Notes under the pieces: model-generated
Seen by the model: the letters and a program-made list of their open reading frames with translations, nothing else
What the model was told of the DNA's origin: nothing
Database searches by the model: none
Made by a program: the position numbers and the translations under genes
In this document: positions 8,682 to 16,965 of the stretch, piece after piece
How the letters are laid out: every line of letters begins with the position of its first letter
Position numbering within the stretch: position 1 is the stretch's first letter
From: an uncultured Bacteroidales bacterium
Lineage (GTDB): Bacteria > Bacteroidota > Bacteroidia > Bacteroidales > Bacteroidaceae
Length of the DNA stretch: 64,000 bases
Direction of reading: 5' to 3'
Assembly (NCBI GenBank): GCA_902775375.1
Contig: CACYLU010000003.1
Coordinates: forward strand, 62,001-126,000

Positions 8682-9312
8682 TTCTCAATTCCCAATTTCT
8701 AATTTCCATTTTAAAAGCGTCATTTTAGCTGCGGGTGACTATCCAACTCACAGCCTACCCTTGCAAATTTTAGCAAACGCTGAAACCATTGTCTGTTGCG
8801 ATAGCGCAGCTGAGAAATACATTTCTGCAAGCGGCATCCCCGATGCTATTGTAGGCGATGGCGACTCTATTCCAGCAGCTTTAAAGGAGCAATATGCCGA
8901 TATTTGTCATTTCGAAAAGGAGCAAGAAACTAACGACCTGAGCAAGGCCGTTCGCTACTTGATGGCGCAAGGTAAGCGACATTTCGCTATAATAGGTGCA
9001 ACCGGCAAACGTGAGGACCATACGTTAGGCAATATCTCCTTACTCATGGAATATATGCGCCAAGGAGCAAAAGTACACATGTTTACTGATTATGGCTTTT
9101 TTATCCCTTGTAATGGCAAAAGTCTCTTCATCGTATCTGTTGGTCAACAAGTGTCAATTTTTAATTTTGGAGCCAAAGAATTTAAAAGTCAAGGTTTGAA
9201 ATATCCCATCTACGATTTTACTAATTGGTGGCAAGGTACCCTTAATGAAGCCGTTAGTGAACAAGTCAACATTGAGGCCAAAGGTGATTATCTTGTATAT
9301 TTGACTTATTAG
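8674..9312 (+). CDS. thiN: Thiamine pyrophosphokinase
   Basis: Enzyme of ~212 aa that makes TPP directly from thiamine and ATP, trapping the imported vitamin. Visible motifs are the Asp-Ser-Ala pair of the nucleotide-binding site (VVCCDSAAEKY-like), GDGDSI with metal-binding Asp, the conserved ETNDLSKAV box and GATGKREDHTLGN. The first dozen residues (encoded by repetitive AATTCTCAATTCCCAATT-like sequence) do not look like protein core, so the true start could be slightly downstream, although no better ATG is present. TPP made here feeds back on the riboswitch at 5757. Confidence 0.92.
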   Translation: MINSQFPISNFHFKSVILAAGDYPTHSLPLQILANAETIVCCDSAAEKYISASGIPDAIVGDGDSIPAALKEQYADICHFEKEQETNDLSKAVRYLMAQGKRHFAIIGATGKREDHTLGNISLLMEYMRQGAKVHMFTDYGFFIPCNGKSLFIVSVGQQVSIFNFGAKEFKSQGLKYPIYDFTNWWQGTLNEAVSEQVNIEAKGDYLVYLTY

Positions 9313-9400
9313 TCCCTTTGCTAATTGTGTAATGCACTGTTGAAATGAGCTGTGATTAGCCTTTTTGTATAATCTATTTAAATTTAAGGCAGGACAAGGT

Positions 9401-9467
9401 TTTTACGCTGCTACGGGAGGGCAATCCTTCTACTACGTGAAGATGGGCAGTCTTCCCGTAGTAGAGT
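9401..9467 (+). repeat. Inverted repeat in a gene-free stretch
   Basis: Between thiN and the next ORF an arm reading CTACGGGAGG (near 9411) faces CTTCCCGTAG (near 9453), with a spacer of about 32 bases. It could fold in either strand. It lies ~95 bases after thiN and has only a weak T-run (TTTTATTG), so it is a possible but poor terminator. Nothing else was recognised in this gap. Confidence 0.4.
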
Positions 9468-9585
9468 TTTATTGACTTTCCAGCAAAATGTCAGTTAATA
9501 CGTTAAATAACGTTAGGATAATTCTCTTACTTATGGCAACTTCAACGATTATGACGAACAAAACGGTTCTATTGGCTTTTTCAAC

Positions 9586-10347
9586 GTGGTGAAGCTTTCT
9601 TCTGATGGCTTACAAATGGTTACCATATCAGAAGTTTGGTGGTATCCAGATCCTAAAGGGAAATATGAGAAAAGCTATTCTGTGGAGGTATATGAGCGGC
9701 TTACAGAGACTGAGATGAATCAAACCATCACCGAGTACAAGGTTGATTTTAACCAATTAATCGGCACACCGCTATTCGAAGCATCTAACGGGAAGGATCT
9801 GTTTGGCGCAAAGCTGAGTGAACAGAGCTTTAGCTATATAGAGCCTGGTCAGCTGCGTGTAAACGGCCTTAGACAAATATCTGAGAGCGTGTTCCGTAAG
9901 TACATTGCTGGCTATGGCTGGAAGTGTGAGAGTGAACATCAGATAGAGATTGATGGGACGGTGAATAAGAGTGAATATGAGTATGAAAAGGCGGAGAATA
10001 AGACACATTACTTCTTTGGTAATGACACCTACCAAGTGTTCTCTACCAGCTATTACCACAATAATATGCCGTGGTATTATGAAGAGAAATATGTGTATGA
10101 CGAAAGTATCAATACAATATATGAGATTAATGATGGAGAACGTGTTGGAGGAAATCAGATCATCTGCCTTGACAATGATTCCTTCTACTTGATACGTATG
10201 AACTTTAAGAATCATTTTAGTAACAATTCACATGATTTCCGCTACAACTTGGTGAAATATACTCGTCTTTCCGACGAAGAACTTAAGGAACTTCGTGAGA
10301 AACATGCTACCAATTTCTGGGACTTGAATAGGCCATCAGGCAATTGA
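9586..10347 (+). CDS. Hypothetical protein with damaged or unusual 5' end
   Basis: I do not recognise this ORF. It encodes ~253 aa rich in Tyr, Asn and Glu, with no membrane segment, in a style seen in secreted or lipoprotein proteins of unknown role. The start is doubtful. The frame stays open upstream to a TAG at 9514 and reads plausible protein (GNFNDYDEQNGSIGFFN) but has no ATG there, only GTG at 9586/9589. In another frame, ATG 9488 opens a hydrophobic, signal-like peptide (MSVNTLNNVRIILLLMATS) that stops just inside. A frameshift that separated the signal peptide from the body is therefore likely, making this a possible pseudogene. Confidence 0.5.
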   Translation: MVKLSSDGLQMVTISEVWWYPDPKGKYEKSYSVEVYERLTETEMNQTITEYKVDFNQLIGTPLFEASNGKDLFGAKLSEQSFSYIEPGQLRVNGLRQISESVFRKYIAGYGWKCESEHQIEIDGTVNKSEYEYEKAENKTHYFFGNDTYQVFSTSYYHNNMPWYYEEKYVYDESINTIYEINDGERVGGNQIICLDNDSFYLIRMNFKNHFSNNSHDFRYNLVKYTRLSDEELKELREKHATNFWDLNRPSGN

Positions 10348-10383
10348 TACCCTAAAATATGGATTGATTCTATATAAAAGTGA

Positions 10384-10411
10384 AAGAGGCAGGGCTTCAA
10401 CCCTGCCTCTT
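10384..10411. terminator. Bidirectional intrinsic terminator
   Basis: AAGAGGCAGGG and CCCTGCCTCTT pair around a 6-base loop (CTTCAA) and are followed by a T-rich stretch. It lies between two convergent genes, the hypothetical ORF ending at 10347 and thrC ending at 10440, and can serve both. Confidence 0.8.
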
Positions 10412-10439
10412 CTTTTATATTACAGATATAGTCTCTATT

Positions 10440-11726
10440 TTATTCTGCCAGCAGATATGCTTTGAAATCCTCGAAGTGTGAGGTCATGTCAATACTTTGC
10501 TTGGTGCCCTTCATAAAGTCTTGCAAGCGCTGGGGGATGGACACCGGCTGACCAATAATGCCCTCCACGGTGTCTTTGAACTTGGCAGGGTGGGCAGTCT
10601 CGATAAAGAAACCTGTTTCATCTGAGTGCAGGCCTTCACGTAGCGCACGATGGCCACAAGCGCCGTGAGGATCAAGCAAGTAACCGTTGGCCTCATAGAC
10701 ACGGCATATCTCATCTGCAATCTGCTCGTCTGTATAGGTAGCACCACTGATATCCTTACAGATAGCAGCATGACTGTTCTCATAGAGCGCTAACACGCGA
10801 GCAAAGTTGCTGGGGTCACCAACATCCATGGCATTGGCAATAGTGGCAATGCTGGGGCGAGGGTTATACTGGCCAGTTTGCAAATACTGGTAGAAGATAT
10901 CGTTGCGGTTGTTGGCTGCGATGAAGCGATTAATGGATAGCCCCATGCGCTTACCAAATAAGCCTGCAGTGATGTTGCCGAAGTTGCCGCTTGGCACACA
11001 ACAAACTATATTGGTAGCTTGTAATTGTGCCACTGCCCAGAAATAGTAGAAAGCTTGGGGTAGGAAACGGGCCACGTTGATAGAATTGGCACTGGTAAGC
11101 TGCATGTGTTGGTTCAACTCTGCATCCATGAAAGCAGACTTGACCAAACGCTGGCAATCGTCGAAGGTACCATCCACTTCCAAGGCTGTGATATTCTGTC
11201 CCAGAGTAGTGAATTGCTTCTCCTGTATAAGACTCACTTTGCCTTTTGGGTAGAGCACATATACATGAATACCCTCCACACCTAAGAAACCGTTCGCTAC
11301 GGCACTGCCTGTGTCACCAGATGTCGCAACGAGAACATTAACCATCTTGTCCTGACCACTTACAAAATACCCCAGCATACGTGCCATGAAGCGGGCGCCA
11401 ACGTCCTTGAAAGCAAGAGTGGGGCCGTGGAACAGCTCTAAGGAGTATATGTTATCGCTTACCCTTACTAGCGGAATGTCGAAACTCATGGTGTCATATA
11501 CAATCTGCTTCAGTTTGTCGGTAGGAATGTCTTCACCAAAGAAAGCTTGTGCCACCTGATAAGCTACTTCTTGCAGACTCATAGTTGACATATGCTTGAA
11601 GAATGATGCGGGCAAAGTGTTGATACGTTCCGGCATAAACAAACCCTTGTCGGCTGCAAGACCTTTTACCACTGCTTCTTGCAGGGTTACATCTGGCGTC
11701 TGGTGATTGGTGCTATAGTATTTCAT
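10440..11726 (-). CDS. thrC: Threonine synthase
   Basis: PLP enzyme of 428 aa that converts O-phosphohomoserine to threonine. The N-terminus (MKYYSTNHQTPDVTLQEAV) and the PLP-lysine motif GPTLAFKDVGARF (Lys ~107) are clear, followed by SGDTGSAV and the later VPSGNFGN phosphate-binding loop. It is the last gene of the thrA-iPGM-thrC operon and overlaps the preceding stop (ATGA-type, 4 bases). Its substrate must be supplied by the neighbouring gene product if that gene is the homoserine kinase. Confidence 0.95.
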   Translation of the reverse strand: MKYYSTNHQTPDVTLQEAVVKGLAADKGLFMPERINTLPASFFKHMSTMSLQEVAYQVAQAFFGEDIPTDKLKQIVYDTMSFDIPLVRVSDNIYSLELFHGPTLAFKDVGARFMARMLGYFVSGQDKMVNVLVATSGDTGSAVANGFLGVEGIHVYVLYPKGKVSLIQEKQFTTLGQNITALEVDGTFDDCQRLVKSAFMDAELNQHMQLTSANSINVARFLPQAFYYFWAVAQLQATNIVCCVPSGNFGNITAGLFGKRMGLSINRFIAANNRNDIFYQYLQTGQYNPRPSIATIANAMDVGDPSNFARVLALYENSHAAICKDISGATYTDEQIADEICRVYEANGYLLDPHGACGHRALREGLHSDETGFFIETAHPAKFKDTVEGIIGQPVSIPQRLQDFMKGTKQSIDMTSHFEDFKAYLLAE

Positions 11727-12934
11727 ATATTCATAAATACATTCATAAACTCTTGGTATTTCAGCAGTCCATAGCTGCCATTGACACAGCTAACCTCATC
11801 AAAAGTCTGTACTTCATCGGGCTCAATTCCTGGATGCCATATTAAAAATGGCACAGGCTCTGCCAAATGGGTGCGTATTTCAACAGGGGTAGGGTGATCA
11901 GGCAGTACGGCTATGCATACTGACTCATGCCACTTCCTTACCTCATTATATATAGGAGTCACAACTCGTTTATCAAGGTTTTCGATGGTTTGTAGTTTCA
12001 ACTCCAATTCACCATCGTGCCCAGCTTCATCACTCGCTTCAATGTGCAGAAATACAAAGTCATCTTGCCGTAATGCTTCCAGAGCAGCCTGCGTCTTTCC
12101 CTCGTAGTTGGTGTCGGCCATACCTGTGGCCCCATCGACAATGATGTTGTGCAAACCTGCATACTTCCCGATGCCTCTGATCAGGTCAACTGCTGAGATA
12201 ACATCGCCTCGCTTGATTTGGGGATACATCTGCATGAGTGTCTGCATCTGTGGACGATAGCCTCCGCTCCAGGGCCAAATGGAGTTAGCAATATCTTTAC
12301 CCTTATTAGCACGATCGATGTTAAATGGGTGATTGGCGAGCAGCACTTGAGACTTAAGAATCAAGTCTGTGAGGTATGCGGCGGTTTCTTTGGCTGCGTT
12401 AACCTCTGCTTTCGGCAAAAGTGGCTCCCATGCTTCATTCGGATGATCGTGCGGAGGTGCACAATCAACCTCCTTATTACCTCCTTTGATGACTAAGAGA
12501 TGGCGATATTGGATGCCAGTGATAAATTGTACCCGATCGTTGCCTAGATGTTCGTTGAGGTACTTAATCAGTACATCGCCCTCGGCAGTTGTGAGATGCC
12601 CTCCATGATGATTCTTGATTTTACCATCAGCTAGCGTGACAATATTACAACGCATCGCCATATCCCCAGATTGCATCTCATAGCCGATGGAGGCTGCCTC
12701 CAAGGGACCACGTCCCTCATACACACGGTTCATATCATAGCCTAAGATGGTGGCATTGGCCACTTCCGACCCAGGGTGAAATCCCTCTGGTACGGTGAGC
12801 AGTCTGCCGCACTTGCCCTGCTGGGCCAGCAGATCCATAGTAGGTGTATGTGCATATTGCATCAATGTCTTACCACCCAATCGCTTTACTGGATGATCTG
12901 CCATACCATCACCTAATATAATAATATGCTTCAT
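11723..12934 (-). CDS. Archaeal-type cofactor-independent phosphoglycerate mutase family; proposed homoserine kinase
   Basis: Alkaline-phosphatase superfamily protein of 403 aa. The metal-binding start ILGDGMADHP, the catalytic serine region GSEVANATILGYD (Ser ~56), HIEASDEAGHDGE and LPDHPTP are present, as in archaeal-type iPGM (ApgM). Its position between thrA and thrC, with no GHMP-type thrB in sight, fits the subfamily long proposed to act as homoserine kinase in Bacteroidota. Phosphorylating homoserine would complete the path from aspartate to threonine within one operon. Sequence alone cannot separate the two activities; context makes me favour the kinase role. Confidence 0.82.
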   Translation of the reverse strand: MKHIIILGDGMADHPVKRLGGKTLMQYAHTPTMDLLAQQGKCGRLLTVPEGFHPGSEVANATILGYDMNRVYEGRGPLEAASIGYEMQSGDMAMRCNIVTLADGKIKNHHGGHLTTAEGDVLIKYLNEHLGNDRVQFITGIQYRHLLVIKGGNKEVDCAPPHDHPNEAWEPLLPKAEVNAAKETAAYLTDLILKSQVLLANHPFNIDRANKGKDIANSIWPWSGGYRPQMQTLMQMYPQIKRGDVISAVDLIRGIGKYAGLHNIIVDGATGMADTNYEGKTQAALEALRQDDFVFLHIEASDEAGHDGELELKLQTIENLDKRVVTPIYNEVRKWHESVCIAVLPDHPTPVEIRTHLAEPVPFLIWHPGIEPDEVQTFDEVSCVNGSYGLLKYQEFMNVFMNI

Positions 12935-12937
12935 AGG

Positions 12938-15370
12938 TTACACATTTGCAATCGACATAATATCAGCAAATACACCAGCAGCCGTCACGCTGGCACCTGC
13001 GCCATATCCTTGTATCATCATCGGGTATTCGTGGTATCGCTCAGTGGTGAGCAGGATGATGTTGTTGCTGCTTTCCAAACCGTAGAACGGATGGTTGCTG
13101 GCTACTTCTTCCAGCCCTACTGTCGCTTTACCTTCAAAGAGCCTTGCCACAAAGCGCCAACGCTTTCCCTGCTCAGCCAGATGTTGACGGCGAGTCTCAA
13201 AGTCGGCATCCAATTCGGGGATGTGCTTCCAGAAATCATCCAATGATCCTTCCATCAGTTGGTCGGGTATGAACAAGTGTTTCTCCACATCCTCCTGATC
13301 CAGGCGATAGCCAGCTTCACGGCCTAAAATGACCAATTTGCGAATAACATCCTTGCCACTAAGGTCGATGCGTGGGTCAGGTTCCGAGAAGCCTTTCTGT
13401 TTGGCCTCAGCAATAGCTTTGCTCAAGGTTGTCTCAGCACTCAGAGAATTGAAGATATAGTTCAGTGTACCACTCAGTACGGCCTCGATTTTCAGGATCT
13501 TGTCACCGCTGTGGATAAGATCGTTGATAGTGTTGATGATGGGCAAGCCAGCACCTACATTGGTTTCGAAGAGAAACTTCACTCCGCGCTGGTGAGCCGT
13601 CAGTTTGAGCTTTATATAGTTTTCGTAAGGCGATGAGGCAGCAATCTTATTGGCTGCTACAACTGATATGTTGTGTTGCAGCAGCTGCTCGTAGATGGAT
13701 GCTACCCCACTATTGGCTGTACAATCAACGAATACTGCGTTAAAGATGTTCATTCCAGTCACCTCGTTCAGCAGTACATTGAGGTCGCAGTCCTTGCCCT
13801 TCTCCAATAATTGACTCTTATAATCATGAAGATTGATACCCTCACGGGTAAACAAGCCTTTTTTGCTGTTGGCAATGCCCACAACATTCAGTTGCAAACC
13901 ATTCTCACGCATCAGCTTCTCGCGTTGGCTCTCAATCTGGGTGATGAGGCTATGGCCTACAGTGCCGATGCCGCAGATGAAGAGGTTCAGTACTTGGTAT
14001 TCTGACAGGAAGAATGAGTCGTGAATCACATTAAGTGACTTACGTAATAGTTTCTTGTTTACGACGAATGAAATGTTGGTCTCACTGGCACCTTGAGCAC
14101 AGGCAATGACGCTGATACCACTACGGCCTAACGCCCCAAACAGCTTACCAGCAATGCCAGGTGTATGCTTCATGTTCTCACCCACAATGGCTACGGTAGC
14201 CAATCCGTATTCAGCTTTCATGGGGAACATCTCGCCTAATTCTATTTCTTTACTAAATTCCTTGTCTAGCACCTCGCATGCTATTACAGCATCGGCAGTT
14301 CTTACACCAATAGAGGTAGAGTTTTCACTAGATGCCTGGCTCACCATAAATACACTGATTCCATGCTCGGCCAAAGTGCTAAATATGCGACGGTTAACAC
14401 CAATTACGCCCACCATGCCCAAACCTTGTACGGTGATGAGACATGTGTCGTCGATACTGCTGATACCCTTGATAGCTTTGCCTGAACCGTTGGCTGTGCC
14501 TTGGCGGATAACGGTACCTTGTGCCTCTGGGTTGAAAGTATTTTTAATTAAAATAGGTATGTTCTTGTGATAAACTGGCCAGATGGTAGGCGGATACACT
14601 ACCTTAGCACCGAAGTTACATAGCTCGGTGGCTTCTACATAGGTCAGGCTGCTGATAGTGTAGGCATTATGAATGACACGTGGGTCGGCTGTCATGAACC
14701 CATCAACATCTGTCCATATCTCCAGACTTTCAGCATTTAGGGCAGCTGCAACAATAGCGGCAGTATAATCACTACCGCCCCGACCTAAATTAGTTACCTC
14801 ACCAGTATTTTTGTCGGTAGCAATGAAGCCTGGGATAAGTGTCAGTTGGGGTAGGTCACTAAGTTGATCCTTTACCAATTTGTTGGTTAGTTCTGCATTT
14901 AAAATATGTTTGCCTTGCTTCCGCTCTGTCTTGATAAACTCTCGCGAGTCTTTCCATGCTGCGCCCGTCACTTCCGCCACAATCAGACTGGATAAGCGTT
15001 CGCCATAACTTAATATGGTGTCGTTGGTTTTCCTGCTTAAGTCTTTGATGAGGTAGATGCCCTGGAATATATCGCGTAACTCTCCTAATAGTTGCTCTAC
15101 CTTTGCCAATAGCTCGTCGCGTTTGTTACCTGTGGTTATGTTGTCGTTTATCAGGTCGTAATGTCTATTGGTAAGCACACACAATTCGTCTTCGTAGGCT
15201 TTATTGCCCACCGATGCCATTTGGGCCGTCTTGATTAGCTGGTCTGTCACACCTCCGAGCGCAGAAACCACCACTATCACTTGCCCTTTCTGGCTGCTTA
15301 CAATCTTCTTTACGTTCCTGATACCATTGGTGGTTCCTACGGATGAACCACCGAATTTCAATACTTTCAT
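12938..15370 (-). CDS. thrA: Bifunctional aspartokinase / homoserine dehydrogenase I
   Basis: Fusion enzyme of ~810 aa. Residues 1-~290 are the kinase (MKVLKFGGSSVGT; later GRGGSDYTAA), ~310-450 hold two ACT domains for threonine feedback, and ~460-810 form the homoserine dehydrogenase (Rossmann motif ICGIGTVGHSL, SGTLNYIFN, FSEPDPRIDLSG). It performs steps 1 and 3 of threonine synthesis. The ORF could begin at 15397, but a promoter -7 box occupies 15394-15402, so ATG 15370 (MKVLKFGG) must be the start. The leader is then under 20 bases, leaving no room for a threonine attenuator. Confidence 0.95.
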   Translation of the reverse strand: MKVLKFGGSSVGTTNGIRNVKKIVSSQKGQVIVVVSALGGVTDQLIKTAQMASVGNKAYEDELCVLTNRHYDLINDNITTGNKRDELLAKVEQLLGELRDIFQGIYLIKDLSRKTNDTILSYGERLSSLIVAEVTGAAWKDSREFIKTERKQGKHILNAELTNKLVKDQLSDLPQLTLIPGFIATDKNTGEVTNLGRGGSDYTAAIVAAALNAESLEIWTDVDGFMTADPRVIHNAYTISSLTYVEATELCNFGAKVVYPPTIWPVYHKNIPILIKNTFNPEAQGTVIRQGTANGSGKAIKGISSIDDTCLITVQGLGMVGVIGVNRRIFSTLAEHGISVFMVSQASSENSTSIGVRTADAVIACEVLDKEFSKEIELGEMFPMKAEYGLATVAIVGENMKHTPGIAGKLFGALGRSGISVIACAQGASETNISFVVNKKLLRKSLNVIHDSFFLSEYQVLNLFICGIGTVGHSLITQIESQREKLMRENGLQLNVVGIANSKKGLFTREGINLHDYKSQLLEKGKDCDLNVLLNEVTGMNIFNAVFVDCTANSGVASIYEQLLQHNISVVAANKIAASSPYENYIKLKLTAHQRGVKFLFETNVGAGLPIINTINDLIHSGDKILKIEAVLSGTLNYIFNSLSAETTLSKAIAEAKQKGFSEPDPRIDLSGKDVIRKLVILGREAGYRLDQEDVEKHLFIPDQLMEGSLDDFWKHIPELDADFETRRQHLAEQGKRWRFVARLFEGKATVGLEEVASNHPFYGLESSNNIILLTTERYHEYPMMIQGYGAGASVTAAGVFADIMSIANV

Positions 15371-15393
15371 CTGCTTATTGTTTAAATATGGTG

Positions 15394-15402
15394 GCAAAGT
15401 TA
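15394..15402 (-). promoter_or_regulatory. -7 promoter box for the threonine operon
   Basis: On the minus strand the sequence reads TAACTTTGC, an exact TAnnTTTG match. It predicts transcription from about 15387, which fixes the thrA start at 15370. A CAAA that could be the -33 element lies at 15427-15430, slightly far. Confidence 0.6.
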
Positions 15403-15442
15403 GTATTTTTTTTGTATATTCGCAGCCAAAAGTACGATAATT

Positions 15443-16489
15443 ATGGAGACTATAACCAACACTACATCTATTCTACTAATCTATACAGGTGGTACCATTG
15501 GTATGATTGAGAACCCTGTGACCGGGGCACTTGAGAATTTTAGTTTTGAGCAACTTAAGAAACATGTGCCTGAACTGCAGAAGTTTGATTTCAATATTGA
15601 CAGTTGTCAGTTCGACCAACCCATGGACTCGTCGGATATGGATGCTGTAGCGTGGCGTATGTTGGTAGATATCATTCAAAATAACTATGACAAATATACA
15701 GGTTTCGTAGTATTGCACGGTACAGATACGATGGCTTTTACAGCCTCTGCGCTAAGTTTCATGCTACATGGCTTATCTAAACCAGTTATTCTGACCGGTT
15801 CTCAGCTGCCAATAGGTGTGATACGCACTGACGGCAAAGAGAATCTGTTGACCAGTTTGGAGATAGCTGCAGCGCACAGGGCGGATGGTAAGCCAATGGT
15901 GCAAGAAGTGTGCGTGTATTTTGAGAACAAGCTTATGCGAGGTAATCGTACTACTAAGCTGAATGCAGAGGACTTTAATGCTTTTCGTTCGTACAATTAT
16001 CCTGACCTTGCTACTGTGGGTATACACATACGTTATAATCTGAATGCTATACATTACCAGGAGAAAGAGGTGCCTCTGAAAGTATATACCACAATGAGTA
16101 CCAATGTAGCGATACTAAAACTATTCCCTGGCATACAGGAAATGGTGGTACGATCAGTCTTGTTTATCAAGGGTCTCAAGGGTGTGGTATTAGAAACCTA
16201 TGGAAGTGGCAATGCTCCTCGTAAGGGCTGGCTGGTAGATTGCCTAAGTGAGGCATCCAAGCGAGGAGTAGTGATAGTCAATGTCACCCAGTGTAAGAGT
16301 GGCATGGTGGATATGGATCGTTATGAGACTGGTTACCAGCTGAAATCAGCTGGTGTGTTGAGCGGTTATGATATCACCACTGAAGCAGCCTTGACTAAAC
16401 TTATGTTCCTCTTTGGACAAGGCTTGTCGGTAGATGAGGTACGCCTGGAAATGATGCACTCCATAGTGGGTGAAATTTCCATGGACTGA
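15443..16489 (+). CDS. ansA: Type I L-asparaginase
   Basis: Cytoplasmic-type asparaginase of 348 aa that hydrolyses asparagine to aspartate and ammonia. The N-terminal TGGTIGM (nucleophile Thr ~18) and the second active-site motif VVLHGTDTMAFTASALSFML-like (Thr-Asp pair near 95) are both present, and ILTGSQLPIG follows. No signal peptide is seen, agreeing with a type I enzyme. It is transcribed away from the threonine operon across a 72-base gap; the aspartate it makes is the substrate of ThrA, so the pairing makes metabolic sense. A weak -7-like TATATTCGC lies at about 15415. Confidence 0.93.
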   Translation: METITNTTSILLIYTGGTIGMIENPVTGALENFSFEQLKKHVPELQKFDFNIDSCQFDQPMDSSDMDAVAWRMLVDIIQNNYDKYTGFVVLHGTDTMAFTASALSFMLHGLSKPVILTGSQLPIGVIRTDGKENLLTSLEIAAAHRADGKPMVQEVCVYFENKLMRGNRTTKLNAEDFNAFRSYNYPDLATVGIHIRYNLNAIHYQEKEVPLKVYTTMSTNVAILKLFPGIQEMVVRSVLFIKGLKGVVLETYGSGNAPRKGWLVDCLSEASKRGVVIVNVTQCKSGMVDMDRYETGYQLKSAGVLSGYDITTEAALTKLMFLFGQGLSVDEVRLEMMHSIVGEISMD

Positions 16490-16555
16490 TTCTAATACGA
16501 AATGTAAATGTGCAGGCTTGACAAAATCGTTGTCTTTCTGCAAAGATTTTTTCTC

Positions 16556-16588
16556 CCTCATGAGGAATTATTCTTTCCCTCGTGAGGG
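16556..16588. repeat. CCTCRTGAGG palindromes, copy 1 of an intergenic family
   Basis: Two palindromes stand close together: CCTCATGAGG (16556-16565) and CCCTCGTGAGGG (16577-16588). Similar paired motifs occur at 33421-33453 and 45681-45715, all in gene-free DNA with A/T-rich spacers. The pattern suggests a small dispersed repeat family; its role is unknown. Confidence 0.6.
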
Positions 16589-16679
16589 ATTAATTTTTCC
16601 TCCACGAAGCAGTGGGAGACATGCCATGTCGAGAGAGCCGAACAACGAACAGCAGAACAGTAAAAAACGGAGATGATAG

Positions 16680-16698
16680 CTGGCACTTATTGTGCCAG
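16680..16698. repeat. Perfect 7-bp hairpin
   Basis: CTGGCAC and GTGCCAG flank a 5-base TTATT loop in the ansA downstream region. It lies 190 bases after the ansA stop and has no T-run after it, so I do not call it a terminator. Confidence 0.45.
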
Positions 16699-16827
16699 TA
16701 TCTACTATCTGTGTTGGGAAGGTCTGCTATGAGTAAGAGCAAAGCTTGCTGTCAGGGTCTGTAAAGCCTCCTAAGGGTGACGGCAGAGCCTGCCACGGGT
16801 GAACGCAGTATCTGCCATAGGGGTATA

Positions 16828-16902
16828 GGAGATACTGCGACGACTCATGGCAGATACCGGAACGACCCATAGCAGATACTGCGACAGCCAGTGGGAGATA
16901 CT
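16828..16902. repeat. Degenerate 21-22 bp tandem repeat, about 3.5 copies
   Basis: Successive units begin at 16828, 16849, 16871 and 16893 with the shared core GGAGATACTGCGAC / GGCAGATACCGGAAC / AGCAGATACTGCGAC / GGGAGATACT. The reverse complement of the same core (GCAGTATCTGCC) stands just before them at about 16805. No spacers of unique sequence separate the units, so this is not a CRISPR. The 16490-16965 stretch has no gene. Confidence 0.55.
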
Positions 16903-16913
16903 AAAACAAATGA

Positions 16914-16935
16914 GGGTGAGCCAAGTGGCTCACCC
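16914..16935 (-). terminator. Terminator of the SusC-SusD chimera gene
   Basis: GGGTGAGCCA and TGGCTCACCC pair almost without a loop; on the minus strand the hairpin is followed by a T-rich run (CATTTGTTTTAG). It lies about 30 bases after the stop of the minus-strand gene at 16966. Confidence 0.65.
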
Positions 16936-16965
16936 CCTAATTAATTTATTAACCTATTTTAGGTA

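Noticed and set aside
15371-15397. Longer start for thrA at 15397
   Set aside because: A promoter -7 box covers 15394-15402, so these codons would not be transcribed in full; MKVLKFGG at 15370 is the family start.
16828-16902. Possible CRISPR array
   Set aside because: Units of 21-22 bp follow each other directly without unique spacers, are degenerate, and no cas gene is present in the window.
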